A stretch of 64,000 bases of DNA from contig NZ_AQXF01000001.1 in NCBI RefSeq assembly GCF_000375545.1, positions 794,893 through 858,892 of the forward strand, given 5' to 3'. The notes under the pieces are model-generated. The model saw nothing but the letters and a program-made list of their open reading frames with translations, did not search any database and was not told where the DNA came from. Both the position numbers and the translations under genes were made by a program. Source of the DNA: Kordiimonas gwangyangensis DSM 19435 = JCM 12864. Lineage in GTDB: Bacteria; Pseudomonadota; Alphaproteobacteria; Sphingomonadales; Kordiimonadaceae. Positions 36,929-45,543 of the stretch are shown here, piece after piece. The first letter of the stretch is position 1. Every line of letters starts with the position of its first letter.

Positions 36929-37615
36929 ATGCGCTTTGGCGTGATGTTTTCGCTCATGATGGCCCTCAGCCTGCCTGCCGCCGCGCAGCAGAAGGTGGAG
37001 GACGAGCTGCCGCCACTCGAGGAAAAAGTGTTGCCGGGGGACCAGAACCTGCGCGCGCTTGGCGACATTCAGGACTATATGAAGGCGGTCACCAGCATCA
37101 AGGCCAAGTTCCGCCAGCACAGCCCTAACGGCACGGTGGCGGAAGGCACGCTATACCTTGAGCGTCCCGGTTATATCCGCTTCGACTATACCGACGACAC
37201 ACCCTTCCTTGTGGTGGCGGACGGTAAGACGCTCAATTTTGTCGACTATGAAATCGGGCAGGTGAGCAAGTGGCCGGTCAAGGACACGCCGCTTCGTGCG
37301 CTCCTCGGCAACTCGGTCGACCTCGCCGCGCTTGGTGCGCATATCGAGCTTGAGCCCGCGGGCGCCAAGGGCGTGATTGCGCTGACGGCGCAGGATAACG
37401 ACCGGCCCGAGCTTGGCACCATCACGCTCTATTTCCGCAAGATCAACGACACCAAGGGCGGCCTGCAGCTGACCTCTTGGGCGGTGGTGGACGCGGAGGA
37501 CCGGGTGACCTATGTGGAAATCCGCGACCCGCAGATCAATGTGGACATTGAAGACAAGCTCTGGACCTTCGAGGACCCGCGCGGGCTTTCAAAACGCCGC
37601 CGCGTTCGTCCGTGA
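36929..37615 (+). CDS. lolA: Outer-membrane lipoprotein carrier protein LolA
   Basis: A 228-aa periplasmic chaperone that takes lipoproteins from LolCDE to the outer membrane. It has a signal peptide (about 20 residues, ending AAAQ). The half-barrel domain has IQDYMKAVTSIKAKFRQHSPNG, then GTLYLERPGYIRFDYTDDTPFLVVADGKTLNFVDYEIGQ, as in alphaproteobacterial LolA. It follows ftsK, an ftsK-lolA order conserved in many proteobacteria. A small hairpin (36891-36911) without a T-run lies in the 39-bp gap. Confidence 0.9.
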   Translation: MRFGVMFSLMMALSLPAAAQQKVEDELPPLEEKVLPGDQNLRALGDIQDYMKAVTSIKAKFRQHSPNGTVAEGTLYLERPGYIRFDYTDDTPFLVVADGKTLNFVDYEIGQVSKWPVKDTPLRALLGNSVDLAALGAHIELEPAGAKGVIALTAQDNDRPELGTITLYFRKINDTKGGLQLTSWAVVDAEDRVTYVEIRDPQINVDIEDKLWTFEDPRGLSKRRRVRP

Positions 37616-37740
37616 TCTCTGGCCTGACTTTTGGCCTGATCTTTCGCGTTCGTCCCGCATTTCCGCTTGCGCGCACCTCTTGTGCGGGCTAGGCCTTTGC
37701 CTATATCTCACGTGGGAATCATGCAGGAAAAAGGCTGAAA

Positions 37741-38328
37741 ATGACGATCGAAGAAGACGATATTTCCGAGCTTTTTGAAGAATCGCCGGGGCTGAAGGCG
37801 GTCGCACCCTTCCTCAAGCTGGCGACAAGTGTGCACTGGTTCAGGGCGCTTGGTGAAGACCCTGACCGCCGCACAGTCGACATCGCCCGCGCCTACGTCG
37901 ACGCGCTCGGTTTCCCCGAAGCGGACCCCGCTTTCCTCGCCGACTGGGAAGAAGCCGCCGATGCCGCCGAGAATACCGAAATCAACAGCCCGGCCTGGGA
38001 AGCGGAAGAGCAACTGCGCGCGGCCCTCACCGACGATGCACTGGATGTGCTTGACGAGCAGACGCTCGAGATGGTCATGACCCATGTGGCGACCGAAACG
38101 TCTGAGGCCATTGAGCAGGCAGCGATGGAAGCAGCCCAGGAGCTTCGCATCTTTGACGAAGAGTTTGTGCGCGCGGTCTCGGGCGCTGCCGTTCAGGCTG
38201 TGTATCAGGCCACGCTCGCCGCGATCACGGGTGCGGATGAGGATCATCCCTTTGTGCTGCGCTTCCAGCTCTTTGAAAAAGGGCGCTGGCCTATCGGCGT
38301 GATTGGCAATAGTTTCCTGATATTCTGA
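37741..38328 (+). CDS. Hypothetical acidic protein
   Basis: I do not recognise this 195-aa protein. It is strongly acidic, with no signal peptide or membrane helix. It appears mostly alpha-helical, with an EEDDISELFEESPGLKAVAPFL start and Ala/Glu-rich helices in the middle (about 85-150). It has no cysteine and no known catalytic motif. The frame has the codon use of its neighbours and lies between lolA and xth. Confidence 0.65.
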   Translation: MTIEEDDISELFEESPGLKAVAPFLKLATSVHWFRALGEDPDRRTVDIARAYVDALGFPEADPAFLADWEEAADAAENTEINSPAWEAEEQLRAALTDDALDVLDEQTLEMVMTHVATETSEAIEQAAMEAAQELRIFDEEFVRAVSGAAVQAVYQATLAAITGADEDHPFVLRFQLFEKGRWPIGVIGNSFLIF

Positions 38329-38369
38329 TAAAAAATTCGGCAAAAACACATTCTGGCGGGGAGGCCTTC

Positions 38370-39152
38370 ATGCGCATCATCACTTGGAACATCAACTCGG
38401 TCCGGGCACGGCTTGATATCGTGCGCCAACTCATCGAGGAGTATAACCCCGACGTGCTGTGCCTGCAGGAAATCAAGGTACAGACCGACATGTTCCCGCG
38501 CGGCTTCTTCGAGGATATGGGCATGCCCCATCTCGCCATCCATGGCCAGAAGGGTCACCACGGTGTGGCCACGGTCGCCAAGGCACCCTTTGATGACAGC
38601 TTCCATATCGACTGGTGCGGCATGGGCGACGCGCGCCATATCGCCATCAAGCTGAAGGAAGGGCCGACGCTCCATAACTTCTATGTGCCCGCAGGCGGTG
38701 ATGAGCCGGACCCGCTGATCAACGACAAATTCGCCCACAAGCTGAAGTTTGTGGAAGAGATGACCACCTGGTCGAAGGAACTGAAGGAACCCAGCATTCT
38801 GGTGGGGGACCTCAATATCGCGCCGCACGAGAATGACGTGTGGGACCACAAGAAACTCCTCAAGGTCGTATCGCACACACCGATCGAGACCGAAGGCATG
38901 ATCGCGATGATGAAAGCCCATGACTGGGTCGATGTGATGCGCGAATTTACCCCGCTGCCCGAGAAGCTCTTTAGCTGGTGGTCTTACCGCGCGCGTGACT
39001 GGGATGCGGCTGACAAAGGCCGCAGGCTCGACCACGTGTGGGTCAGCCCCAGCCTGAAGCACACGCCGGTGCATATGGAAGTGCTGCGCGGCGCACGGGG
39101 CTGGGAGAAGCCAAGCGACCACGCGCCGGTACTGGTGGATTTCAAATTCTAG
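38370..39152 (+). CDS. xth: Exodeoxyribonuclease III
   Basis: A 260-aa AP endonuclease / 3'-exonuclease of base-excision repair. Motifs of the EEP fold: MRIITWNINSVRARLDIV, DVLCLQEIKVQTDMFP (catalytic Glu), NFYVPAGGDEPD, LVGDLNIAPHENDVWDHK (Asp and Asn), FSWWSYRARDWDAADKGRRLDHVWVS, and SDHAPVLVDF (catalytic Asp-His). The length matches the XthA family. Confidence 0.95.
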   Translation: MRIITWNINSVRARLDIVRQLIEEYNPDVLCLQEIKVQTDMFPRGFFEDMGMPHLAIHGQKGHHGVATVAKAPFDDSFHIDWCGMGDARHIAIKLKEGPTLHNFYVPAGGDEPDPLINDKFAHKLKFVEEMTTWSKELKEPSILVGDLNIAPHENDVWDHKKLLKVVSHTPIETEGMIAMMKAHDWVDVMREFTPLPEKLFSWWSYRARDWDAADKGRRLDHVWVSPSLKHTPVHMEVLRGARGWEKPSDHAPVLVDFKF

Positions 39153-39170
39153 GAACAAGCGAGCAAGGCC

Positions 39171-40016
39171 ATGGCGGGTGAGTACCACATTGAAACAATG
39201 ACCCGCGATGACGTGGAAACCGCGATCGAATGGGCGGCGCGTGAGGGCTGGAACCCCGGCCTGAATGACGCCGCCTGCTTCTATCAGGCTGACCCGACCG
39301 GCTTTTTCAAAGGTGTGCTGAGTGGCGAGACCGTCGCGACCGGCAGTGCGGTTTGTTATGATGACAGCTACGCTTTCTGCGGGCTTTATATCGTGGCCCC
39401 CGAACACCGCGGCAAGGGCTATGGCCTCGCGCTCACAAAAGCCCGCCTCGCCTACTGCGGCGACCGCAATGTGGGCATCGATGGCGTGCTCGAGAATGTG
39501 AAAATTTACGAGCGCATCGGCTACACGGCCTTCTATGAGAACTGCCGCTTCCACGGTGAAGCCAATGCAAGCGGTGCTATCGCGTCCGCTATCATAGACC
39601 TCGGCCCCACAAGCCTCGCCACCATCCGCGCCTATGATCGCCAGTGTTTTCCTGCGCACCGGGACGCGTTCCTGAACGCCTGGCTTGGCCAACAGGAAGC
39701 CCGCACAGTGGCTTATGTGGAAGACGGCGCAGTGAAGGGCTATGCCGTGCGCCGCAAGTGCCGGGAGGGCTACAAGGTCGGCCCGCTGTTCGCTGATGAT
39801 GCGGAGATTGCGGGGGCGCTCTTCGATGCGCTGCAGGCGGACATCAAAGGCGCGCTCATCATCCTCGACACGCCGGAAAATAACCCGGCGGCAGTGAGCC
39901 TCGCCACCCGCTACGGCATGGAAAAAGTCTTCGCCACCGCGCGCATGTACCAGAAGGGCATGCCCGACATCGCCAACGAGAAGATATTCGGCATCACCAC
40001 GTTTGAGTTGGGGTAG
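39171..40016 (+). CDS. GNAT acetyltransferase with C-terminal second domain
   Basis: 281 aa, about twice a single GNAT. The N-terminal domain has the CoA motif GLYIVAPEHRGKGYGLALTKARL, then GVLENVKIYERIGYTAFYENCRF. The C-terminal half (from about 145) has AYVEDGAVKGYAVRRKCREGYKVGPLFAD and resembles the YitH/YobR-type second GNAT-like domain, lacking an obvious CoA loop. The substrate is not known. It is 18 bp after xth and convergent with the response-regulator gene. Confidence 0.85.
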   Translation: MAGEYHIETMTRDDVETAIEWAAREGWNPGLNDAACFYQADPTGFFKGVLSGETVATGSAVCYDDSYAFCGLYIVAPEHRGKGYGLALTKARLAYCGDRNVGIDGVLENVKIYERIGYTAFYENCRFHGEANASGAIASAIIDLGPTSLATIRAYDRQCFPAHRDAFLNAWLGQQEARTVAYVEDGAVKGYAVRRKCREGYKVGPLFADDAEIAGALFDALQADIKGALIILDTPENNPAAVSLATRYGMEKVFATARMYQKGMPDIANEKIFGITTFELG

Positions 40017-40019
40017 CCG

Positions 40020-40715
40020 TTAAGCCCCCAGCCCCTGCAGGCTGTAGCCTCCCGGCTCAGTAATCAGGATGCGCGCAAGGTTGGGTTGCGGTTCGATCTT
40101 CTGGCGCAGGCGGTATACGTGGGTCTCCAAGGTGTGGGTGGTGACGCCCGAGTTATAGCCCCACACTTCCGTCAGCAGTTCCTCGCGGCCCACGGGTTTG
40201 CCGTTGGCGCGGTAAAGATACTTGAGGATCGCGGTCTCTTTCTCGGTCAGGCGCACCTTCTTGCCGTTTTCCTTTTCCTCGAGAATCTTGCCTGAGGGGC
40301 GGAACTGGTAGGGGCCGATGTCGAAGGTGGCGTCTTCGCTTTGTTCATACTGGCGGAAATGGGCGCGGATGCGGGCGAGCAGCACAGTGAAGCTGAACGG
40401 CTTGGTGACATAATCATTGGCGCCAGCGTCAAGGCCGAGCACGGTGTCCGCGTCGGACGTGTTGCCGGTCAGCATCAGGATCGGCACCGAGATGCCCTGC
40501 TTGCGGATACGTTTACAGAGCTCACGGCCATCCATGTCCGGCAGGCCCACATCAAGGATGATCATATCAACCTGATTGTCCTTGAGGAAGGCGAGCGTGT
40601 CGGCGGCGTTGCCCTGCTCCGTCGTGGAAAACTCATCACAAAGCGCGAGCTGGTCCGCAAGGCCTTCACGAAGGTCCACGTCGTCATCAACAAGAAGCAG
40701 TTTCCTCACAGCCAT
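40020..40715 (-). CDS. OmpR-family response regulator
   Basis: 231 aa from MAVRKLLLVDDDVDLREG. The ATG at 40715 has GGAGGAG about 9 nt upstream, while an upstream GTG is too close. The receiver has the acidic DDD, phospho-acceptor Asp in MIILDVGLPDMDG, LMLTGNTSD and VTKPFSF. The winged helix is VRLTEKETAILKYLYRANGKPVGREELLTEVW then THTLETHVYRLRQKIE. It resembles CenR-type envelope regulators of alphaproteobacteria, but no partner kinase lies next to it, so I leave it unnamed. Confidence 0.88.
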   Translation of the reverse strand: MAVRKLLLVDDDVDLREGLADQLALCDEFSTTEQGNAADTLAFLKDNQVDMIILDVGLPDMDGRELCKRIRKQGISVPILMLTGNTSDADTVLGLDAGANDYVTKPFSFTVLLARIRAHFRQYEQSEDATFDIGPYQFRPSGKILEEKENGKKVRLTEKETAILKYLYRANGKPVGREELLTEVWGYNSGVTTHTLETHVYRLRQKIEPQPNLARILITEPGGYSLQGLGA

Positions 40716-40893
40716 ATTTTTCACTCCTCCGCGTGCGGGTAGAAAATTATTTTCCAGTATGCGTTAACCAGCCCTATATAAGAAGCCGAAAGCTTTCGTA
40801 CCATCACACACACTCACATTTGATTGATCATGTCGTGACGGATAAGCGAAATCCAGTACTGACATTGTCGCATTTTCCCCTATATGAGGGTGC

Positions 40894-41982
40894 ATGACAG
40901 ATTTGGACAAGGACCTCCTGACGCTTGAGCGTGCCGCAGACGACCTGCGCCGCGGCTATATGGCCGTGGTGTCGGACGGCAGCCGTGCGGTTGCGCTGAT
41001 CCCGGCGGAGCTTGCGAACACCCCTTCGCTCGCGCGTTTTGACGAGTTCACTGAGGGCTCCTTCATCCTGCTGACCAACAACCGCGCCGCCAGCCTCAAG
41101 GTGGCGGGCGAAGACTGGCCGGTGGTGCGTATCGCGCGCCCCGCCTGGATGAGTGCGGCGGATATTGTGGCGATGGCCGACCCGACGCTCGATCTTTCCA
41201 CCCCGCTCAAGGGCCCGTTCAAGCGGCTCAATCACCCGGATGAAGCGGTGGACCGTGCGGCGGTGAAGCTGGTCAAATGGGCGCGGCTGTTGCCGGCGGT
41301 GGTGGCGGCGGAAGTGCCGCTTGGCTTCGCGAGTGAACATGGCTTCCTGAGTGTACCCGCGACGGTGGCGCTTGAGGCGGACTATACGCAAGCCGCCAAG
41401 CTGCGGCAGGTGGCCTCGGCCCGTGTGCCGCTTGCGGGGGCGGAGAATACTCGTCTTGTTTCCTTCCGTCCGCTCGTGGGCGGCATTGAGCATATCGCCA
41501 TCGTGATTGGTGAGCCGAACCGGCATGACCCGGTCTTGATGCGTATCCACAGCGAATGTTTCACTGGTGATCTCTTGGGCTCGCTCAAGTGTGACTGTGG
41601 CGAACAGCTGCGCGGCGCCATCAAGGCGATTGGCGAAGCAGGCGGTGGTGTGCTCCTTTACCTCGCGCAGGAAGGCCGGGGCATCGGGCTTATCTCCAAA
41701 CTGAAGGCCTATGCGCTGCAGGACCAGGGTTATGACACCGTGGACGCCAACACGCGCCTCGGTTTCGATGTGGACGAGCGGGTTTTTGCGCCAGCGGCAG
41801 AGATGCTCAAGGCACTTGGTTTCCCAGCCGTGCGGCTGATGACCAACAACCCGGACAAGGTCGCGGGGCTTGAGCGTTTTGGCGTGACAGTGGCGGAGCG
41901 TGTGGCGCACAAGTTCCCCACCAACCCGCATAATGAAAATTACCTCGCCACCAAGAAGGCCCGCACCGGGCATCTTCTTTAA
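40894..41982 (+). CDS. ribA: GTP cyclohydrolase II
   Basis: It opens GTP to start riboflavin synthesis. The 362-aa protein is longer than the 200-aa E. coli enzyme. The C-terminal ~200 residues carry the catalytic motifs MRIHSECFTGDLLGSLKCDCGEQL (three zinc Cys) and LLYLAQEGRGIGLISKLKAYALQDQG, plus LMTNNPDKVAGLERFGVTV. The N-terminal ~160 residues look like a degenerate DHBP synthase domain, common in alphaproteobacterial RibA. No FMN riboswitch is visible in the 178-bp upstream gap. Confidence 0.92.
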   Translation: MTDLDKDLLTLERAADDLRRGYMAVVSDGSRAVALIPAELANTPSLARFDEFTEGSFILLTNNRAASLKVAGEDWPVVRIARPAWMSAADIVAMADPTLDLSTPLKGPFKRLNHPDEAVDRAAVKLVKWARLLPAVVAAEVPLGFASEHGFLSVPATVALEADYTQAAKLRQVASARVPLAGAENTRLVSFRPLVGGIEHIAIVIGEPNRHDPVLMRIHSECFTGDLLGSLKCDCGEQLRGAIKAIGEAGGGVLLYLAQEGRGIGLISKLKAYALQDQGYDTVDANTRLGFDVDERVFAPAAEMLKALGFPAVRLMTNNPDKVAGLERFGVTVAERVAHKFPTNPHNENYLATKKARTGHLL

Positions 41983-41985
41983 GCC

Positions 41986-42507
41986 ATGACAGTCTGGACC
42001 GTCATTCAAAGTGAAGACGACCCAAGGCGCGGGCGGCTTATCGGCCCCATGTATGATGCACCCTGTGCACTTGGCCGCACCGGCATGATCCCGGCGGACG
42101 CCAAGCGCGAGGGTGACGGCGCCAGCCCCATGGGCACCTATCCGTTCCGGCAGGTTTATTATCGGCCAGACAAGGTCCCACGCCCCATGTCAGGCGTGCC
42201 GGTTGGTATGCTGAAGCCGGACTATGGCTGGTGTGATGACGCTTCAAGTGCGCACTACAACAGGCTCGTGCGCCTGCCCTTCGGCCCAAGCCATGAGAAG
42301 ATGTGGCGCGATGACGATGTCTATGATGTGGTGGTGGTCATTGGCCACAATGACAGCCCGGTGATCAAGGGCCTTGGCAGCGCCATTTTCATGCATGTAG
42401 CGCGGGAAGGCTATACGCCCACGGAAGGCTGCGTTGCGCTCACCCTCAAAGACCTCACCCGCTTCCTGCGGCAGGTCGGCCCTGACGATAGCCTCAAAAT
42501 CGGTTAG
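41986..42507 (+). CDS. L,D-transpeptidase catalytic-domain protein
   Basis: 173 aa with a YkuD-type catalytic core: YDVVVVIGHNDSPVIKGLGSAIFMHVAREGYTPTEGCVALTLKDL contains the conserved H and the S-x-G-C-like catalytic Cys of TEGCVAL. It has no signal peptide at the chosen start, so it may be cytosolic or use another export route. The family includes cross-linking enzymes and degenerate members, and the role here is unknown. It starts 3 bp after ribA and overlaps the convergent yggS-type gene by 4 bp. Confidence 0.85.
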   Translation: MTVWTVIQSEDDPRRGRLIGPMYDAPCALGRTGMIPADAKREGDGASPMGTYPFRQVYYRPDKVPRPMSGVPVGMLKPDYGWCDDASSAHYNRLVRLPFGPSHEKMWRDDDVYDVVVVIGHNDSPVIKGLGSAIFMHVAREGYTPTEGCVALTLKDLTRFLRQVGPDDSLKIG

Positions 42508-43175
42508 CGGTAGTCGCGCGCGCCAAAGATGGCGGTGCCGACACGGATGTCCGTCGCGCCCATGGCGGCAGCTAAGGCATAATCCCCGCTCATCCCCATT
42601 GACAGGCGCGGCAGCCCATGGCGTTTCGCCAGCTTCTTGAGAAGCGCGAAGTGCATGGTTGGGTCCTCGTTTGCGGGTGGGATGCACATCAGGCCGACAA
42701 CCTCAAGGCCAAGCGCCTTGCAGCCTGCCAGTAGCTCCGGCAGTTCCTCAAGCGCGCAGCCGCCCTTCTGTTCCTCACGCCCCGTATTCACCTGGATATA
42801 GACCGGCAGCTTTTTACCCTGCTTCTCCATCTCGCCCGCGAGCGCTTTTGCGAGCTTGAGGCGGTCAACCGAGTGGATTACGTCAAAAAGTGCGACCGCA
42901 TTTGAGGCCTTGTTGGTTTGCAGGCCACCAATCAGGTGTAGTTCCACATCCTTATAGTCGGGCTTAAGCTCCCCCCAGCGTTCTTCCGCTTCCTGGACCC
43001 GGTTTTCGCCAAACACCCGGTGCCCGGCCTCAAGCGCGGCGCGTACTTTCTCGATCGGCTGCACCTTGGAGACCGCAATCAGCTTTGGCTGGTTAATGGC
43101 GGTGTCCACATGTTTGCAAGTGCGTTCAATCTCGTGGCGGACAGCGTCGATATTGGCTTTGATGTCAGGCATCAT
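42504..43175 (-). CDS. YggS family pyridoxal-phosphate homeostasis protein
   Basis: 223 aa, a PLP-binding protein of the YggS/PROSC family that buffers pyridoxal phosphate and affects amino-acid metabolism. The Schiff-base lysine is in KLIAVSKVQP, with GHRVFGENRVQEAEERW, ELHLIGGLQTNKAS, VNTGREEQKGG and LSMGMSGDYALAAAMGATDIRVGTAIFG, all family motifs. Two adjacent ATG codons (43175 and 43172) are possible starts. A longer reverse frame above it is a shadow. It is divergent from the ThiE-like gene. Confidence 0.92.
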   Translation of the reverse strand: MMPDIKANIDAVRHEIERTCKHVDTAINQPKLIAVSKVQPIEKVRAALEAGHRVFGENRVQEAEERWGELKPDYKDVELHLIGGLQTNKASNAVALFDVIHSVDRLKLAKALAGEMEKQGKKLPVYIQVNTGREEQKGGCALEELPELLAGCKALGLEVVGLMCIPPANEDPTMHFALLKKLAKRHGLPRLSMGMSGDYALAAAMGATDIRVGTAIFGARDYR

Positions 43176-43244
43176 GGCAGCGGCCTTCCCGGGGGCTATA
43201 AGGTTCATATTTGGCTTATGCACCCTATGTGCTACCACACGGCT

Positions 43245-43844
43245 ATGGTCAAGTTCATGCGCGAAAAAAATCGGCAGTTCCGTTTTCATCCGCTCGCCAA
43301 AGCGGCGGGTGTGGACATGCTCGTCTTTTGCACAGATGCCGCACGCGTGCCGGACCCTGCCAAAGTGATCGCAAAACTGCCCCAGGGCAGCATCGTTATC
43401 TGCCGTGATTATGAGCATCCGGACCGGGAGGCTTATGCGCGTGAGCTGCGCGCCATCACCCATAAAAATGGCCAGTTTCTGCTGGTTGCAGGCGATGTGG
43501 CGCTGGCGCGGCGCGTGGGCGCGGACGGTGTTCACCTGCCGGAGTATATGCTTGGCGCGCGCCACATACTCAGTGGTTTTCGCCTTGTGACCGCGGCCTG
43601 TCATGGCAAGTTGGCCATGCGCCGTGCGGAGCAGCTTGGCGTGGATTTTATCCTTGTTTCACCGGTGTTTAGCACGCGCAGCCACGCGAATGCCCGTACC
43701 CTTGGCCCGCACCGTTATGCGCGGCTCACATCCCGCACACTTTCCGCACACATTGCGCTCGGTGGCGTGAACGTGCGAACAGGGCGTGTGTTGCGTGGTT
43801 TAGGTCTCGCCGGTGTTGCGGCGATAGACGGATTATCTGATTGA
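43245..43844 (+). CDS. Thiamine-phosphate synthase family protein (degenerate)
   Basis: About 199 aa from MVKFMREKNRQF; the start is uncertain, with no clear ribosome site. It has the TIM-barrel outline of ThiE/TenI: VGADGVHLPEYMLG, then LVTAACHGKLAMRRAEQLGVDFILVSPVFSTRSHANARTLGPHRY and a C-terminal GGVNVRTGRVLRGLGLAGVAAI. The thiazole- and phosphate-binding residues of true ThiE (Q-x-R-x-K, N-x-D and T-x-T-K) are not kept, so it may bind a related ligand. It is TenI-like rather than proven ThiE. Confidence 0.75.
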   Translation: MVKFMREKNRQFRFHPLAKAAGVDMLVFCTDAARVPDPAKVIAKLPQGSIVICRDYEHPDREAYARELRAITHKNGQFLLVAGDVALARRVGADGVHLPEYMLGARHILSGFRLVTAACHGKLAMRRAEQLGVDFILVSPVFSTRSHANARTLGPHRYARLTSRTLSAHIALGGVNVRTGRVLRGLGLAGVAAIDGLSD

Positions 43845-43854
43845 TAATAAGGGC

Positions 43855-44736
43855 TTAGAAGCTCAGCTTGCCGCCGAGGAAGACCATCTGCGACTTCTCG
43901 CCCGCTTCCGGGTGCAGCATCATGCGGCTGCCATAGTCATAGTAGCGCACGCCGCCCTGCAGGCCGATATTGCCGGACAGGCGGTAGCTCGCGCCAAGCT
44001 CAACCGAGATGATGTTGCGGGCTTCATTCTCAATGCCGTAAAGGTCTGCGCCTTCCTTGTATTCATTGAGGCTGAGGCGCGCGGCCCAGCTTGTCGCCTG
44101 GTAGGAGAAGCCAACGCCGTAACCGGAAATGTCACGCTCGAAAAGGCTTTCCTGGCGCATCATCGACGCGTCCAGATTGAAGCCGGAGTAGCCAACGGTC
44201 ACGCCGAAATTATAGTTCCGCTCCGCCATGTCGCTGGTCGCGAGTGGCGAAAGCGAAGGGATACCCTGCATCGACAGCCGGTAGTTGCTCTCGAGCGAGA
44301 TCTCAAGCCCGGCAGCATGCGGGTTGCTGCTCAGCGGCAGGCTGAACCCGGTGCGCGAGGACGCGTCAAACAGGTCCTGGCCATAAGCACCGCGCACGAG
44401 TCCGTCAGGCGCGAGAAGCGAGGAGAAATCAGGGCGCTCGCCCGCATTACCGATCACACCCATGCCGGGCTGCGGCGCGCTGCGGTCGCGAAGGTAAAAG
44501 AAACCATTGTCCTTCGCGCCAGAAGTATCGCGCAGGCTCAGTTCCAAGTCCTTGATTTCACCGGATTTTTCTTTTTCGTCCGTGGAGCGGATCTTTGCTA
44601 CCTGCTCGGCGATGAAGAGATCGAGGCTCTGCATGAAACCGGTCGCTTCAAAACGAGCTTTATCCTCGGCTGCGGAGGCAACTGAGGTGCCGCAAACCAT
44701 CAGGGCGGCAATTACCGATTTCAATACGTACTTCAT
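43855..44736 (-). CDS. Outer-membrane beta-barrel-like protein
   Basis: 293 aa from MKYVLKSVIAALMVCGTS, with a signal peptide cleaved near ASA-AEDK. The mature part has a short helical and charged segment, then alternating aromatic strands (NYNFGVTVGYSGFNLDASM, GVGFSYQATSWAARLSLNEYKEG, SVELGASYRLSGNIGLQGGVRYYD) ending in Phe (GGKLSF), typical of a porin-like barrel. A specific function cannot be given. Its 3' end faces that of the ThiE-like gene. Confidence 0.8.
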   Translation of the reverse strand: MKYVLKSVIAALMVCGTSVASAAEDKARFEATGFMQSLDLFIAEQVAKIRSTDEKEKSGEIKDLELSLRDTSGAKDNGFFYLRDRSAPQPGMGVIGNAGERPDFSSLLAPDGLVRGAYGQDLFDASSRTGFSLPLSSNPHAAGLEISLESNYRLSMQGIPSLSPLATSDMAERNYNFGVTVGYSGFNLDASMMRQESLFERDISGYGVGFSYQATSWAARLSLNEYKEGADLYGIENEARNIISVELGASYRLSGNIGLQGGVRYYDYGSRMMLHPEAGEKSQMVFLGGKLSF

Positions 44737-44969
44737 GACCTTGGGGAGACTCGCTCTCGTCGTTCCTTCCATGGTAAGGACTCTAGCCCCCAATATGCAA
44801 GATGGCTGGGCAAAAATAGGGCAGCCTGTGTCCTCGCTGCCACTATTTCATCCACTTTCTGTCTGGTCAGGGCCTTTTATGGTCGCTATAACCCGCATTA
44901 AGCCATGGTTGCTCCACATTTCGAGTGTAGCACCCGTGTGACGATAAAAACGAATCTACGGGGTGTAGC

Positions 44970-45410
44970 ATGCAGAATTTTGCCCGGACCGTTATGGCGC
45001 TGTCGCTTGTACTTGCGCTTGGTGCCTGTTCCGGATTGTTTGGCGGCAAGGATGACAAAGGCGCGGGGCTTGCCCCACGCACGACAGCGATTGGTGTGAA
45101 CGGTTACCTCTGGCAGGCAACGCTCGACACCCTGTCCTTCATGCCTTTTGATCAGGTTGAGCCTTCGGGCGGTGTTATCACGACCGACTGGCACTCCACG
45201 GCTGATGCGCCGAACGAGCGCGTGAAAGTCACGGTGCAGTTCCTGTCGGAAGACCTGCGCTCGGACGCGATCCGCGTTTCCATCGTGCGCCAGGAGCGTG
45301 AAGAAGGTGGTGCGTGGCTCACGGTGCCCGTGCAGGCGTCCACCAAGCTTCAGGTTGAGGAATCCATCCTCGCCCGTGCCCGCCAGCTTCGCATCGCGAA
45401 ACGCGGCTAA
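44970..45410 (+). CDS. DUF3576 domain lipoprotein
   Basis: 146 aa. A signal peptide with lipobox LALGACSGLFGG makes it a lipoprotein. The rest (GVNGYLWQATLDTLSFMPFDQVEPSGGVITTDWHS, then VKVTVQFLSEDLRSDAIRVSIVRQ) is the alphaproteobacterial DUF3576 domain. It is usually found before leuS-lptE-holA, as here, and may serve envelope assembly, but its role is not established. Confidence 0.88.
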   Translation: MQNFARTVMALSLVLALGACSGLFGGKDDKGAGLAPRTTAIGVNGYLWQATLDTLSFMPFDQVEPSGGVITTDWHSTADAPNERVKVTVQFLSEDLRSDAIRVSIVRQEREEGGAWLTVPVQASTKLQVEESILARARQLRIAKRG

Positions 45411-45423
45411 CCAAGGCTTGCGC

Positions 45424-45481
45424 CCCGGCTGGTCGCAGCCGGGCCATACCAGTTTCATCATGCGCCGGGCGTTTGCCCGGC
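45424..45481. promoter_or_regulatory. Two tandem GC-rich hairpins upstream of leuS
   Basis: CCCGGCTG/CAGCCGGG (45424-45431 with 45436-45443, loop GTCG) and GCCGGGC/GCCCGGC (45464-45470 with 45475-45481, loop GTTT), the second followed by CTCTTGCAGTTTT. The pair could be a terminator for the DUF3576 gene or a leuS leader structure. Confidence 0.55.
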
Positions 45482-45543
45482 TCTTGCAGTTTTACAACAT
45501 GCCGCCTGACCACAGGCAGCCATCCTGACCGAGACCAAAAAAC

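Noticed and set aside
40716-40893. An FMN riboswitch before ribA
   Set aside because: The 178-bp gap lacks the conserved RFN segments (AGGGC..., GATTC, GGTG..., as expected). It only contains the divergent promoters.
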